This document shows positions 10,660 through 19,815 of a DNA stretch of 64,000 bases, piece by piece. Within the stretch, counting starts at the first letter, position 1, and each line of letters starts with the position of its first letter. A model generated the notes under the pieces. The model did no database searches, was not told the origin of the DNA, and saw only the letters and a list, made by a program, of their open reading frames with translations. Source of the stretch: Halobacterium sp. CBA1132 (lineage in GTDB: Archaea; Halobacteriota; Halobacteria; Halobacteriales; Halobacteriaceae); the NCBI RefSeq assembly GCF_001485535.1, contig NZ_BCMZ01000001.1:1-64000 (forward strand), given 5' to 3'. The position numbers were made by a program, and so were the translations under genes.

Positions 10660-11573
10660 GCACCGAAACCCAGACCCCCGACGTCGACCGTGGCATCGTC
10701 GAGCGGCTCCGCGCGAGCCCGTTCCTCTCCGAACTGCTGTCGAACCGGCTGGCGGTCATCGGCATCTCGCTCATCGTCGCCGTGTTCGCGGTCGCCATCT
10801 ACGCGCGGTTCGCGTACGACTTGAGCGCGATTACGCTGACCGAGTTCGGCACGAACCCGACCGAGGCCGCACCGAGCGTCGAGTACCCGTTCGGTACTGA
10901 CGGCCAAGCCCGCGACATCTTCCCGCGCGTGCTGTACGGCGCGTGGTACGCGATGCTGTACGGCACCGTCACGGTCGTCGCGTCGACCGTCCTCGGCGTC
11001 GGCCTCGGCATCATCGCGGCGTACTACGGCGACCTCACGGACAACGTCATCATGCGCACGATGGACGTCCTGTTGTCGTTCCCGTCGCTGCTGTTGGCGC
11101 TCGCGCTCGTCACCATCTTCCCGGACGAACTCGGCCTGTGGCGCGCGGTCGCGGCGCTGACGCTCGTGTACACGCCGCGGTTCGCCCGCGTCGTCCGCGG
11201 CGCCGCGCTGAAAGTCTTAGAGGACGAGTACATCGAGGCGACGCGCGCGCTCGGCGCGACCGACCCCCGGCTGCTCGTGCGCCACGTGCTCCCGAACTGT
11301 CTCGCGCCCATCACCGTCCAGTCGACGCTGAACTTCGGCCTCGCCATCATCGACATCGCGGCGCTGTCCTTCCTCGGGTTCGGCGCCAGCCCCGGCGAAC
11401 CGACGTGGGGGATGATGCTGTCGAACGGCGTCGAGTACGGCCTCTTCTCGGGGGCGTGGTGGTGGTCGTTCTTCCCCGGGCTGTTCCTCGCGCTGACCGT
11501 CCTCGGGTTCAACCTCCTCGGGGACGGCATGCGTGACGCCCTCGACCCGCGGATGCGGGAAGCCGTTGACTGA
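10656..11573 (+). CDS. peptide ABC transporter permease (DppC type)
   Basis: A 305-residue partner permease. It has the DppC layout: a short cytoplasmic N-terminus, one helix (LAVIGISLIVAVFAVAIYA), an external loop with the FGTDGQARDIFPRVLYGAW block, then five helices. The EAA loop is DEYIEATRALGATDPRLLVR. Its ATG overlaps the stop of dppB (ATGA). With the binding protein, dppB and the fused ATPase it makes a complete importer. The end overlaps the next small gene by 8 bp. Confidence 0.95.
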   Translation: MSTETQTPDVDRGIVERLRASPFLSELLSNRLAVIGISLIVAVFAVAIYARFAYDLSAITLTEFGTNPTEAAPSVEYPFGTDGQARDIFPRVLYGAWYAMLYGTVTVVASTVLGVGLGIIAAYYGDLTDNVIMRTMDVLLSFPSLLLALALVTIFPDELGLWRAVAALTLVYTPRFARVVRGAALKVLEDEYIEATRALGATDPRLLVRHVLPNCLAPITVQSTLNFGLAIIDIAALSFLGFGASPGEPTWGMMLSNGVEYGLFSGAWWWSFFPGLFLALTVLGFNLLGDGMRDALDPRMREAVD

Positions 11574-11928
11574 CGACCCCTACGCGGACCCGCGGACGCT
11601 GCGCGAACTCGGCGCTCGCGCGGCCCGCTGGACGCTCCGCGGCGCTGCCGTCGGCGTCGCTGTCTCGCTCGTCTTGCTCGCAGTCACGTCCCCGAAGGGC
11701 GCCACGGACACGGCGTTCGCGCTCGGCGCGCTCGTGTTCGGGTTCGGGATGTTCGCGTGGGCGACCGCCGTCGGCCTCGGCGAGACGCTCGACGGCGTGC
11801 AGAACCGCCTCGACGTGAGTTCCGCGTGGACCGAAGCGGGCGCCCGCGAAGCGTTCTTCGTGCTGTCGTGGGCGGGCGCAGGCTGGGCGTTCGCCGCCGC
11901 CGCGGCGTCTGTCGCGCTCGGCGTCTAG
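11566..11928 (+). CDS. small membrane protein downstream of dppC
   Basis: A 120-residue protein with three hydrophobic segments (about 28-46, 54-70 and 92-115). I suggest the TTG at 11566 as start (M-TDDPYADPRTLRELG), which overlaps the dppC stop by 8 bp and gives translational coupling; the longer frame upstream would lie inside dppC. No known domain recognised. Being last in the importer operon could mean an accessory role, or merely read-through. It converges on arcC with a 4-bp overlap. Confidence 0.65.
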   Translation: MTDDPYADPRTLRELGARAARWTLRGAAVGVAVSLVLLAVTSPKGATDTAFALGALVFGFGMFAWATAVGLGETLDGVQNRLDVSSAWTEAGAREAFFVLSWAGAGWAFAAAAASVALGV

Positions 11929-12836
11929 CCCGGTCGAATCTGCGTGCCGGCGTCGCCCGCGACCGCGGCGGCGACGTCGTCGGTACCGGCGACGACCGCG
12001 CGCGACCCGCCCGCGTCGAGGAACCGCAGGCACGCGCGGATTTTCGGCTGCATACTTCCTTCGCCGAACTCGCCTGCAGCGAGGCGCTCGCGCAGTTCTG
12101 CGGCGGTCGCGTCCTCGATGCGTGACTCGTCGGGCGTCCCGAAGTCCGCGTAGACGCAGGGGACGTCCGTCGCCATCACCAGCACGTCCGCGTCGATGCG
12201 CTCGGCGACGAGACGCGTCGTGTGGTCCTTGTCGACGACGCCCGGCACGCCCTCGATTGTTCCGTCTTCAACGACGACCGGGACGCCGCCGCCACCGCCG
12301 CAGACGACCGGCGCGCCGTCCGCGACGAGGCTCTCGACGCGCTCGCCCTCCACGACGCGCGTCGGTTCGGGCGACGCGACGACCCGCCGGTACGCCGTCT
12401 CGCCCTCGGGCGTCGTCACTTCCGCCGTCTCGACGTCGCGCTCGCGGGCCTGCTCGGCGCTCAAGTACGGACCGACTGGTTTCGACGGGTCGTCGAAGTC
12501 CGGGTCGTCGGGGTCGACTTCGGCCTGCGTGACGACGGACGCGGCGCTGGCGTCCACGCGCTCGTCGACGGCCTGCTGGAGCGGGTAGCCGATCTGGGCC
12601 TGCGTCTCCGCGACCAGCACGTCGAGCGGTCGCTCCGGCGCGTCCGGCGCCTCCTGCTGGCGGAGCAACGCGCCGACCTGCGGGCCGTTCCCGTGGGTCA
12701 CGACGAGACTGTGGCCGTCCCCGTGGAGCGCGCCGAGTTCGTCGGCTGTCTGCTCGATTCGCTCGCGCTGGGCGGCTATCGTGGCTTCGCCGCTCGGCGC
12801 GAGCGCGTTCCCACCGAGCGCGACGACGACTCGCAT
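11925..12836 (-). CDS. arcC: carbamate kinase
   Basis: A 303-residue amino-acid-kinase-family enzyme that interconverts carbamoyl phosphate + ADP with carbamate + ATP. Family marks: VVALGGNALAPSG at the N-terminus (phosphate-binding glycines), VVTHGNGPQVGALLRQQ (substrate binding), a central PVVCGGGGGVPVV loop, DKDHTTRLVAERIDADVLVMATDV, and the C-terminal FGEGSMQPKIRA. Length is normal for the family. In haloarchaea it serves the arginine deiminase pathway, yet no arcA or arcB is nearby. It lies 44 bp downstream of dihydroorotase on the same strand, linking it with carbamoyl-phosphate-using metabolism. Confidence 0.95.
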   Translation of the reverse strand: MRVVVALGGNALAPSGEATIAAQRERIEQTADELGALHGDGHSLVVTHGNGPQVGALLRQQEAPDAPERPLDVLVAETQAQIGYPLQQAVDERVDASAASVVTQAEVDPDDPDFDDPSKPVGPYLSAEQARERDVETAEVTTPEGETAYRRVVASPEPTRVVEGERVESLVADGAPVVCGGGGGVPVVVEDGTIEGVPGVVDKDHTTRLVAERIDADVLVMATDVPCVYADFGTPDESRIEDATAAELRERLAAGEFGEGSMQPKIRACLRFLDAGGSRAVVAGTDDVAAAVAGDAGTQIRPG

Positions 12837-12880
12837 ACCGGTGTGGTCGCCGCCGCGCCACTAAGCCGTACTGGCAGTCC

Positions 12881-14143
12881 TCAGGCGCGGACGTTCTCGC
12901 CGTCGTGGTCCACGAACGCCTCGCCGTCCCAGACGACCGTCCCGCGGACCACCGTCAACTCCGGGAACACGCCAGCCATCCCCTCGAACGGCGTCCACCC
13001 GCACTTCGAGTGCAGGTCGTCGCCCCGAATCTCCTGAGAGTCGTCGGGGTCGACGAGCACGAGGTCGGCGTCCCGGCCCGCCTCGATTTTCCCCTTCTGC
13101 GGCACGTCGAAGATGCGGGCGGGGTTGGCGGCGGTCACGTCCCGAACGCGCTCGAAGCTCAGTCGCCCCTCGCTGGCGGCCTGCACGAGCAGCGGGAGCG
13201 CGGTCTCGACGCCCGGCACGCCCGAGGGCGCGTCCCAGATGCTCGCGTCCTTCTCCTCGCGCGTGTGTGGCGCGTGGTCGGTCGCTACTACGTCCACGCG
13301 GCCGTCCGCGAGTCGCTCGAACAGCGCCTCGCGGCGCTCCTCACTTCGCAGCGGCGGGTTCATCCGCCCGAACGTCCCCAACTCGTCGAGGCCGTCCCGA
13401 GAGAGGAAGAGATGGTGGGGCGTCACCTCGCAGGTCGCGCCGCCCGCCCGCGCCGCGTCAACGCCCTCCGGCGTCGACGTGTGCGCGACGTGAATCGTCG
13501 CACCGACGTTCCCGCCGACGCCGACCGCGCGCTCGACGGCCGCCTCCTCGGCCTCCGCAGTCCGGTACGCGCTCCACGCGTCCGCGTCGTCGCGGGATTT
13601 GGCGTCCTCCGAGAACAGGTCGGCGTCCTCCGCGTGGACAGTGACGACGACGTCTTCCTCGGCCGCGCGCCGACACGCGTCCGCGAACAAATTGGCGTCG
13701 ATGCCCATGTCGCCCGTCGAGTCCGCGAGGAACACCTCCCCGAGCGCGAACAGCGGTCGCTCGAACAGCGTCTCGGGGTCCCAGTCCGCCGTCACGCCGC
13801 CGTTGATGCCCCAGTCCACGAGCGAGTCGGTCGCGTACTCGGCCTTCTCGTCGAACGCCGCGCCCGTCACCGTCGGCGGCTCCGTGTTCGGCTGGTCGAC
13901 GACCGTCGTGACGCCGCCCGCCGCCGCGCTCCGCGACCCCGTTTCCCACGTCTCCTTGTGCCCGTACCCGGGCTGGCGGAAGTGTACGTGCGCGTCTATC
14001 ATCCCCGGCAGCAGGCGCTTGCCTGTCGCGTCCACGAGCGTCTCGCCGTCGAGTTCCTCGCCCACCGCGTCAATGCGGCCGTCCGCGATGCGGACGTCGC
14101 GCTCCCGCCCGTCCGCCAGCGTCGCGTTCCGGATTACTCGCAT
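12881..14143 (-). CDS. pyrC: dihydroorotase
   Basis: A 420-residue class I-type dihydroorotase of pyrimidine synthesis, closing N-carbamoyl-L-aspartate to dihydroorotate. The metal-binding HxH is in GMIDAHVHFRQPGYGHKET (His52, His54); further ligands lie in TVHAED and ATIHVAHTST, and the catalytic Asp in VVATDHAPHT near residue 292. The family end motif KIEAGRDADLVLVD is present. Start ATG at 14143 gives the expected RNATLADG opening. Probably co-transcribed with arcC. Confidence 0.95.
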   Translation of the reverse strand: MRVIRNATLADGRERDVRIADGRIDAVGEELDGETLVDATGKRLLPGMIDAHVHFRQPGYGHKETWETGSRSAAAGGVTTVVDQPNTEPPTVTGAAFDEKAEYATDSLVDWGINGGVTADWDPETLFERPLFALGEVFLADSTGDMGIDANLFADACRRAAEEDVVVTVHAEDADLFSEDAKSRDDADAWSAYRTAEAEEAAVERAVGVGGNVGATIHVAHTSTPEGVDAARAGGATCEVTPHHLFLSRDGLDELGTFGRMNPPLRSEERREALFERLADGRVDVVATDHAPHTREEKDASIWDAPSGVPGVETALPLLVQAASEGRLSFERVRDVTAANPARIFDVPQKGKIEAGRDADLVLVDPDDSQEIRGDDLHSKCGWTPFEGMAGVFPELTVVRGTVVWDGEAFVDHDGENVRA

Positions 14144-14339
14144 ACGTGGTCGTCTTCAGGCACCGGCCTAAGTACTGCGGAGACGTACTCACCGCTCGCT
14201 ACTCGGTGCCGCCTCCTAGAAAGCCCTCGGCGCGCTCGCGCACGCTCCGCGACATATCCGCTCGCTACGCTTCGCGGATAGTGGTCGCGGACCGCACACG
14301 GCCTTCGGCCGCGAGCGCGCCTCGCCCTTTCAATCCGCC

Positions 14340-14384
14340 GGAAATCTCCGATTTCCGAGGCCTCGGGAGAGCTATGCTCTCCCG
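14340..14384. other. pair of short hairpins between pyrC and the ligase gene
   Basis: In the 289-bp gap 14144-14432, two perfect inverted repeats lie side by side: ggaaatc/gattcc-type with a 3-nt loop at 14340-14356, and cgggagagc with a 3-nt loop at 14364-14384. There is no T-run, so a classical terminator is not evident. An imperfect inverted repeat around 14255-14281 (atatccgctcgctacgcttcg) is also visible. No gene here. Confidence 0.5.
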
Positions 14385-14432
14385 GCGACCGCCAGGCCTA
14401 CCGGCTGTGACAACTGGTGATGCTGTGGCTCG

Positions 14433-15104
14433 TCACGATAGCCGTTCCACATCGACCTCTGCATTACCGACGAGCGCGCTCTCCAATTCGTCCCTGACGC
14501 GTTCCGCGTCTCCCCCTGCTGCCGCAACGCTCCCCACCGATTTCGGGTCGAACGGCACCCCCAATTTCGGATAGACGTCTGCGAGTACGTCGGCCATCTC
14601 GTCGCGGTCGTCGACGACCAGCACGCCCGACGTGAGTGCGGCGTCCTTCGTCACGCGCTGGGCGATGCCCGCGAGTTTGCCGTCCGCGGAGACGGAGTGG
14701 TCGCCCGGGCAGAACGAGTCTGGAGGTTCGCCCTCGTGGGCGTCCACGCCGACCGCCGCGAGCGCGTCGATGACGTCCGCGACCATCGCGTCGTAGCGCT
14801 CCTGGAGGCCCGTGCGGACGCCCTCGACTGGCGTGACTCTGGCGAACGCGAGCGTCGTCTCCGTGTACGCGACCGCGCGCCCGCCGACGCTGCGCTCGAC
14901 CGGCGGGAAACCGTGCTCTCGTGCGGCCTCGCGCGCCGCCTCGTAGCCGTCGCTGTTGGCGTCTCGGCGGCCGAACGCGAGTTGGCGACCCGGCGCCCAC
15001 ACGCGAACCGCCGGCTCCCCGGTCTCCGCGACCCAATCGAGGAGCCGCCGGGTCGCCGCGCGGTCGGCATCCGGGCTGTCGGCTCGCCCGCGGAGCACGC
15101 GCAT
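14433..15104 (-). CDS. lipoate/biotin protein ligase-like (BPL/LplA family)
   Basis: A 223-residue protein of the lipoyl/biotinyl ligase fold. Visible blocks are RVWAPGRQLAFGRRD (substrate loop), PPVERSVGGRAVAYTETTLAF (the R-x-S/T-G-G-x-A-V element), and a lysine motif DGKLAGIAQRVTKDAALTSGVLVV corresponding to the catalytic Lys. It would attach lipoate or an octanoyl group to a carrier protein, but the target cannot be inferred. The ATG at 15104 is chosen because the domain starts there. Single gene, divergent from the M23-like gene. Confidence 0.85.
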   Translation of the reverse strand: MRVLRGRADSPDADRAATRRLLDWVAETGEPAVRVWAPGRQLAFGRRDANSDGYEAAREAAREHGFPPVERSVGGRAVAYTETTLAFARVTPVEGVRTGLQERYDAMVADVIDALAAVGVDAHEGEPPDSFCPGDHSVSADGKLAGIAQRVTKDAALTSGVLVVDDRDEMADVLADVYPKLGVPFDPKSVGSVAAAGGDAERVRDELESALVGNAEVDVERLS

Positions 15105-15155
15105 ACCGGTCCCTTCGACCGACGGCGGTAAATCCTCACGGTCCGATTCGCGGGT

Positions 15156-15998
15156 ATGGTCACGCTGGACGGCGACGTGCTCGCACGCTACCCGCGCGCG
15201 TCGTTCTACAATTCGCCGTACCCCGCCCACGACGCCGGGTGTGCCGTCGACCTCTATCCTGAGCGCGCGGCCGGCGGGTCAGCCGGCCGTGCAACCCGCG
15301 CCCCCAGTCCGGTCGCGGGTGAAGTCGTGGAGACCCGCACCGTCCGCTGTCCGTCGAAGCCGTACGCCGCCGACCACGACCACCTCATCGTCGTCGATAC
15401 GGGCGACTACCTCGCGCGCATCCTCCACGTCGCGCCCGCCGTCGAACCCGGGGATACCGTCGACGTGGGCGACGACCTCGGGCGGCTGGTGCGCTCGGGC
15501 TTCTTCGCGCCGTGGGTCGCCAACCACGTTCACCTCGGATTCCGCAAGCGCGACGCCGACGCGGTGCGGGCCTCGGGGTCGCTCCCGCTCGAACTCGACG
15601 CGCCCGTCGAAGCCGTCCCGTGGGACGGCACCGGAAATGTCGTCGAAGTCGGGGAGACGTACGCGCTCCTCGACGCGCCCGAACACCCCGCACCCGGCGA
15701 GGCGCTCGCGGGCGTCGCCACCGACGACGGGCGCGTCCTCGACGGCGGACTCCCGCACTACGACGACGGCGGCGTCTTCGGCCCGGAGACGGACAGCGAA
15801 GTCTCGTTCCTCGGTACGACCGTCGCGGATGTCACGAATGGCCGAACTATCGAGTGGCGGGACGTGACGGTCACGGCGAACGGCGAGCAGATTCGAGGGC
15901 TCTCGCTGTGGCTCGGCGCCGACCGCCTCGGCGTCAAACTCGTCGCGCCCGACCACGACTTCGCGGTCGGCGACCGGGTCACCGTCGGCGTCTCGTAG
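15156..15998 (+). CDS. M23/LytM-fold (lysostaphin-like) protein
   Basis: A 280-residue protein without a signal peptide. Spaced motifs recall the zinc site of M23 peptidases: H and D in AHDAGCAVDLYP near the N-terminus and the HxH in NHVHLGFRKRD near residue 126, separated by a beta-rich stretch with PVAGEVVE and VEPGDTVDVGDDLGRL (barrel-sandwich strands). Haloarchaea lack murein, so a peptidoglycan substrate is unlikely; it may be a non-catalytic or repurposed member. Family call moderate, function unknown. Divergent from the ligase gene, 51 bp between starts. Confidence 0.65.
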   Translation: MVTLDGDVLARYPRASFYNSPYPAHDAGCAVDLYPERAAGGSAGRATRAPSPVAGEVVETRTVRCPSKPYAADHDHLIVVDTGDYLARILHVAPAVEPGDTVDVGDDLGRLVRSGFFAPWVANHVHLGFRKRDADAVRASGSLPLELDAPVEAVPWDGTGNVVEVGETYALLDAPEHPAPGEALAGVATDDGRVLDGGLPHYDDGGVFGPETDSEVSFLGTTVADVTNGRTIEWRDVTVTANGEQIRGLSLWLGADRLGVKLVAPDHDFAVGDRVTVGVS

Positions 15999-16044
15999 CA
16001 GACTCGCCCGCGCGCTTATTGTCCCGCCGTCTGTACGCCGGCCC

Positions 16045-16482
16045 ATGGACGTCGACGACCACGTACGAATCACCGAGCGACTCATCCAGTCGGTCGAAAT
16101 CGTCGCCGCGTACGTCCTCGTGTTGCTGTTCGCCGTCGGCGTCTTCGACCTCGGACTGAACATCTTCCAGTTGGTCCGGACTGGCGCCATTACGCAGACC
16201 AGTGAGGTCGTCGCGCTCATCGACACCGTCCTCCTCCTCTTCATCATCGTGGAAATCTACCAGACGGTCGTCGCGTACACCCGCGAGGAGAGCGTCGTCC
16301 GCATCGTCATCATCACCGGCATCATCGCGGTCACGCGCCGCGTCATCAGTTTCCACCCCGGCGACCATGCCGCCCAAGAAGCCCTGTTGACGTCGCTCGG
16401 GTTCGCGACGCTGCTGGCCGTGCTGGTCGGCGCGCTCTACATCGTCCGTCGGACGAACCCCGACGGCGGCTCGCTCCACTAA
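16045..16482 (+). CDS. PsiE-like (phosphate-starvation-inducible E family) membrane protein
   Basis: A 145-residue integral membrane protein with four hydrophobic helices (about 15-37, 55-75, 83-98, 115-133). The EIVAAYVLVLLFAVGVFDLG, VEIYQTVVAY and RIVIITGIIAVTRRVI blocks fit the PsiE family. PsiE in bacteria responds to phosphate starvation; its biochemical role is not known, and regulation here is not visible. The stop overlaps by 4 bp that of the convergent hydrolase gene. Confidence 0.8.
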   Translation: MDVDDHVRITERLIQSVEIVAAYVLVLLFAVGVFDLGLNIFQLVRTGAITQTSEVVALIDTVLLLFIIVEIYQTVVAYTREESVVRIVIITGIIAVTRRVISFHPGDHAAQEALLTSLGFATLLAVLVGALYIVRRTNPDGGSLH

Positions 16483-17051
16483 GCGAACGCCACGTCGCCG
16501 CGGTCGACGACTTCCCCGAACAGCCAGTCTGCGTGGTCGAGGGCGTACTCGCGGTGTTCTTCCTCGATGTAGCCAATCGCGTCCTCGACGAGCACCGGCC
16601 GGTAATCCCGCAGGCCCGCGCTCCCCGCGGTGTGGAGCACGCAGACGTTCGCCAGCGTCCCACAGACCAGCAGGTCGTCGACGCCGTGCGCGTCGAGGTG
16701 GCCGTCGAGGCCGGTCTCGTAGAACGCGTCGTAGGTGTGTTTGTCCACCACGTAGTCCTCGTCGCGGATGTCGAGGTCGTCGTGGAGTTGGGCCTCCCAC
16801 GTCCCCTCGACGACGTGTTCGCCCCAGCGCTCGAACTCGTCGTAGTAGTGGTTGTCCTCGAACTGCTCGGGCGGGTGGACGTCGCGGGTGTAGACGACGC
16901 TCGCGCCCGCGTCGCGGGCTCGGTCGACGAGACTCGTCACGTCGTCGACGACCGCCTCGCTGGCGGGCGCGTACAAACTCCCGTCGGGGTGGCAGAACCC
17001 GTTCTGGACGTCCACCACGACGACCGCGGTTCGCTCGGGGTCGAACTCCAT
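16479..17051 (-). CDS. cysteine hydrolase, nicotinamidase/isochorismatase family
   Basis: A 190-residue alpha/beta hydrolase. The catalytic triad is visible: Asp in VVVDVQNGF near residue 14, Lys in DYVVDKHTYDAF near residue 104, and Cys in CGTLANVCVLHTAG near residue 137. The HPPEQFEDN segment supplies likely metal ligands, as in PncA. The most probable reaction is nicotinamide to nicotinate. That reading is supported by a nicotinate phosphoribosyltransferase gene 1.6 kb away, which would use the product in NAD salvage, but a relative acting on another amide cannot be excluded. Confidence 0.85.
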   Translation of the reverse strand: MEFDPERTAVVVVDVQNGFCHPDGSLYAPASEAVVDDVTSLVDRARDAGASVVYTRDVHPPEQFEDNHYYDEFERWGEHVVEGTWEAQLHDDLDIRDEDYVVDKHTYDAFYETGLDGHLDAHGVDDLLVCGTLANVCVLHTAGSAGLRDYRPVLVEDAIGYIEEEHREYALDHADWLFGEVVDRGDVAFA

Positions 17052-17150
17052 GTGCGAGCGCTCGACGGCGACCCACTAAGCCGTTTGGCCGACCCGCGGG
17101 CGGCGCGACTGTGCGTAGCGTTTTACCCCGTCCAGACCGAACCGCGTGTA

Positions 17151-18584
17151 ATGACACGCCGAACTCTGGCCGTGGCGTTCGTCGCGCTGGTGGTCCTCGC
17201 GGGCTGCCAGTCCCCCGCCGTGACTGGCGGCGGTGACTCCGTCGAGACGACCACACCGGCGGCGAGCGACTTCGACTACGCCGACCCCGCCGGCGACGCG
17301 CTCGGCTGGGAGGGCGGCTACTGGCACAACGAGTCCCTCCCGGTGACCGTCGAGGACGGCCTCAACGAGACCGAACGACAGCAGGTCGTCAACCGCTCGA
17401 TGGCGCGCGTCGAACAGCTCCGCGGCATCGAGTTCGATTCGCCGGTCCCCGTCGACGTCATCTCGCGGTCGACGTACCGCGGACAGTACGCCGGGTCCGG
17501 CAACGCCAGCGACGCGGCAACGACGTTCGACAACGTGAAATTCGAGGCGCTGTTCCTCGTCGGCGAGCGCGACGACTCGCTGGACGTCCAGAGCGAGAAT
17601 CGCGGATCGAACGTCCTCGGGTTCTACACGCCCCGCGACGACCGCATCGTCGTCATCTCGGAGTCCGAGACGCCGACCATCGACGAGAACACGCTCGGCC
17701 ACGAACTGATGCACGCGCTGCAGTTCCGGAACTTCGACCCGAACTTCTCCTCGCCCACCCGCGACAAGGCCAACGCCCACAAGGGCCTCATCGAGGGTGA
17801 AGCGAGCTTCCTCGACAGCCAGTACAGCCAGCGCTGCGGCGACGAGTGGGAGTGTGCGACGCCCGAAGCCGCGGGCGGTGGCGGTGGTGGCGGCGGGAGC
17901 ATCCACCTCGGCGTCTACATGATGAAGTACTTCCCGTACAGCGCGGGGTCGGCGTTCGTCGAGCATATCTACGACGACGGCGGCTGGAGCGCCGTCGCGG
18001 ACGTCTACGACTCCCCGCCGGCGTCCTCCGAGCAGGTCGCCCAGCCCGAGAAGTACGGCAGCGACCAGCCCAGTGACGTCTCCCTGCCCGACCGCTCCGC
18101 CGATTCGTGGGAGCGCGTCACGCCCGGCGGCCGCGCGCCCTACGGCGAAGTCGGTGTCGGCGGGCTGACAGCGATGTTCGGATACCCACTCTTCGAGCAG
18201 GACCGCCACCCGCAGAACGCCATCCTAGAGCCGCGGAACTTCGACGAGAACGGCAACATCGTCCGGAGTTCGCCGTTCAACTACGCGACCACGCCCGTCG
18301 AGGGCTGGGACGGCGAGAAGCTCTGGGTGTACGAGAACGGCAACGAGACGGCGTACACGTGGCGGCTCGCGTTCGACTCGAACGGCGACGCCCGCGAGTT
18401 CGCGCGCACGTACCGCCAGCTACTCCAGTACTGGGGCGGCGAGGAGCGCTCGAACGGCGTCTGGCGCATCCCCGAGGGCGAGAGCGAGTTCGCTGACGCG
18501 TTCCGCGTCACTCGCTCCGGGAGCGACGTCACCATCGTGAACGCGCCGACGCCCGGCGACCTCGGCGACGTCCACTCGCAGTAG
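17151..18584 (+). CDS. surface lipoprotein with HExxH motif (Hvo_1808-like)
   Basis: A 477-residue exported protein. Hydrophobic signal plus lipobox (VLAGC, Cys near residue 18) predict a lipid-anchored surface protein; start ATG at 17151. I recall this type as the Hvo_1808 family of haloarchaeal surface proteins. It contains TLGHELMHALQ (HExxH, near residue 184) and, 25-30 residues later, LIEGEASFLDSQY, where the Glu could be the third zinc ligand of a gluzincin. A glycine run (about residues 243-251) separates two parts. This suggests an active cell-surface metallopeptidase, an inference. Between the pncA-like and pncB genes but not clearly related to them. Confidence 0.85.
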   Translation: MTRRTLAVAFVALVVLAGCQSPAVTGGGDSVETTTPAASDFDYADPAGDALGWEGGYWHNESLPVTVEDGLNETERQQVVNRSMARVEQLRGIEFDSPVPVDVISRSTYRGQYAGSGNASDAATTFDNVKFEALFLVGERDDSLDVQSENRGSNVLGFYTPRDDRIVVISESETPTIDENTLGHELMHALQFRNFDPNFSSPTRDKANAHKGLIEGEASFLDSQYSQRCGDEWECATPEAAGGGGGGGGSIHLGVYMMKYFPYSAGSAFVEHIYDDGGWSAVADVYDSPPASSEQVAQPEKYGSDQPSDVSLPDRSADSWERVTPGGRAPYGEVGVGGLTAMFGYPLFEQDRHPQNAILEPRNFDENGNIVRSSPFNYATTPVEGWDGEKLWVYENGNETAYTWRLAFDSNGDAREFARTYRQLLQYWGGEERSNGVWRIPEGESEFADAFRVTRSGSDVTIVNAPTPGDLGDVHSQ

Positions 18585-18651
18585 CGAGGAGAGGCTTTTT
18601 CGACCGGGCGAGTCTACCCCGACGCATGCAGGCTACTCGCCGGGTGGTCGC

Positions 18652-19806
18652 GTGACCTTCGACGTCGTGTCCCCCGAAGCCATCGAGAGCGGGCGCGCGA
18701 CCGACGCCTACTTCGAGCGCACCGAGACGACCCTGGAGTTCGCCGACAGGAACCCCAGCGTCGTCGCGGAAGTGACCGCCGACCAGTTCCCGACCGGGGA
18801 GTTCGAACTGCTCGCGGGCGTGAAAGACGCCGCCCACCTCCTCGAAGGCCTCCCCGTAGATGTCGACGCGCTGCCCGAGGGGACGCTGTTCGACGGCGGC
18901 CCCGTCCTCCGCATCGAGGGCGACTACTTGGACTTCGCGCGCTACGAGACGTCGCTTTTGGGCTTCCTCTCGCACGCCTCCGGCGTCGCCACGGGCGCGC
19001 TCGAAACCCGGCACGCCGCCCCCGAATCACAGGTCCTGAGTTTCGGCGCGCGCCACGTCCACCCCTCGATTGCGGCGATGGTCGAACGCTCCGCGCTCGT
19101 CGGCGGCCTCGACGGCTTCTCCCACCTCGCCGCCGGCGACGTTCTCGGTCGGGAAGCCGGCGGGACGATGCCCCACGCCCTCATGATCTGCTTCGGGCGC
19201 GGCAATCAGGAGGCGGCGTGGCGCGCGTTCGACGACGCCGTCGACGAGTCCGTGCCGCGGGTCGCGCTCTGTGACACGTACAGCGACGAGAAAGACGAGG
19301 TGCTTCGCGCCATCGACGAACTCGGCGACAACTTAGACAGCGTCCGCCTCGACACCACCGGGTCGCGCCGCGGCGACTTCCGGCACATCGTCCGCGAGAT
19401 TCGCTGGGAGTTGGACGCGCGCGGCCACGGCGACGTCGACGTGTTCCTCAGCGGCGGCCTCGGCCCGGCGGACCTCCGCCACCTCCGCGACGTCGCGGAC
19501 GGCTTCGGCGTCGGCAGCTACGTCTCGAACGCCGACCCCGTTGACTTCGCGCTCGACATCGTGGCAGTCGACGGCGAACCCGCGGCTAAGCGCGGGAAAC
19601 TCTCCGGGAAGAAGGACGTCTACCGAACGCGCGACGGCGGCCACCAGATTGGCCTCGCCGCTCGCCCCGGTCCGACGGACGGCACGTCGCTGCTGGACCC
19701 GCTGATTCGGGACGGCGAACTCGTCCGGTCGTTCAGCATCGAGGACGCCGCCGACCGCGCGCTCGACGACGCCGAGCGTGTCGACTTCCGAAACCCCGCG
19801 GAGTAA
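18652..19806 (+). CDS. pncB: nicotinate phosphoribosyltransferase
   Basis: A 384-residue type II phosphoribosyltransferase that makes nicotinate mononucleotide from nicotinate and PRPP in NAD salvage. Visible family blocks: ATDAYFERTETTLEF, LLGFLSHASGVAT, SFGARHVHP (the conserved His region), SVRLDTTGSRRGD, and DVFLSGGLGPADL (phosphate-binding glycines near the C-terminus). GTG start at 18652; the nearby ATG at 18626 is out of frame. Together with the nicotinamidase-like gene it would form a two-step salvage route. Convergent with the AMMECR1 gene. Confidence 0.93.
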   Translation: MTFDVVSPEAIESGRATDAYFERTETTLEFADRNPSVVAEVTADQFPTGEFELLAGVKDAAHLLEGLPVDVDALPEGTLFDGGPVLRIEGDYLDFARYETSLLGFLSHASGVATGALETRHAAPESQVLSFGARHVHPSIAAMVERSALVGGLDGFSHLAAGDVLGREAGGTMPHALMICFGRGNQEAAWRAFDDAVDESVPRVALCDTYSDEKDEVLRAIDELGDNLDSVRLDTTGSRRGDFRHIVREIRWELDARGHGDVDVFLSGGLGPADLRHLRDVADGFGVGSYVSNADPVDFALDIVAVDGEPAAKRGKLSGKKDVYRTRDGGHQIGLAARPGPTDGTSLLDPLIRDGELVRSFSIEDAADRALDDAERVDFRNPAE

Positions 19807-19815
19807 CAGGTCCCG

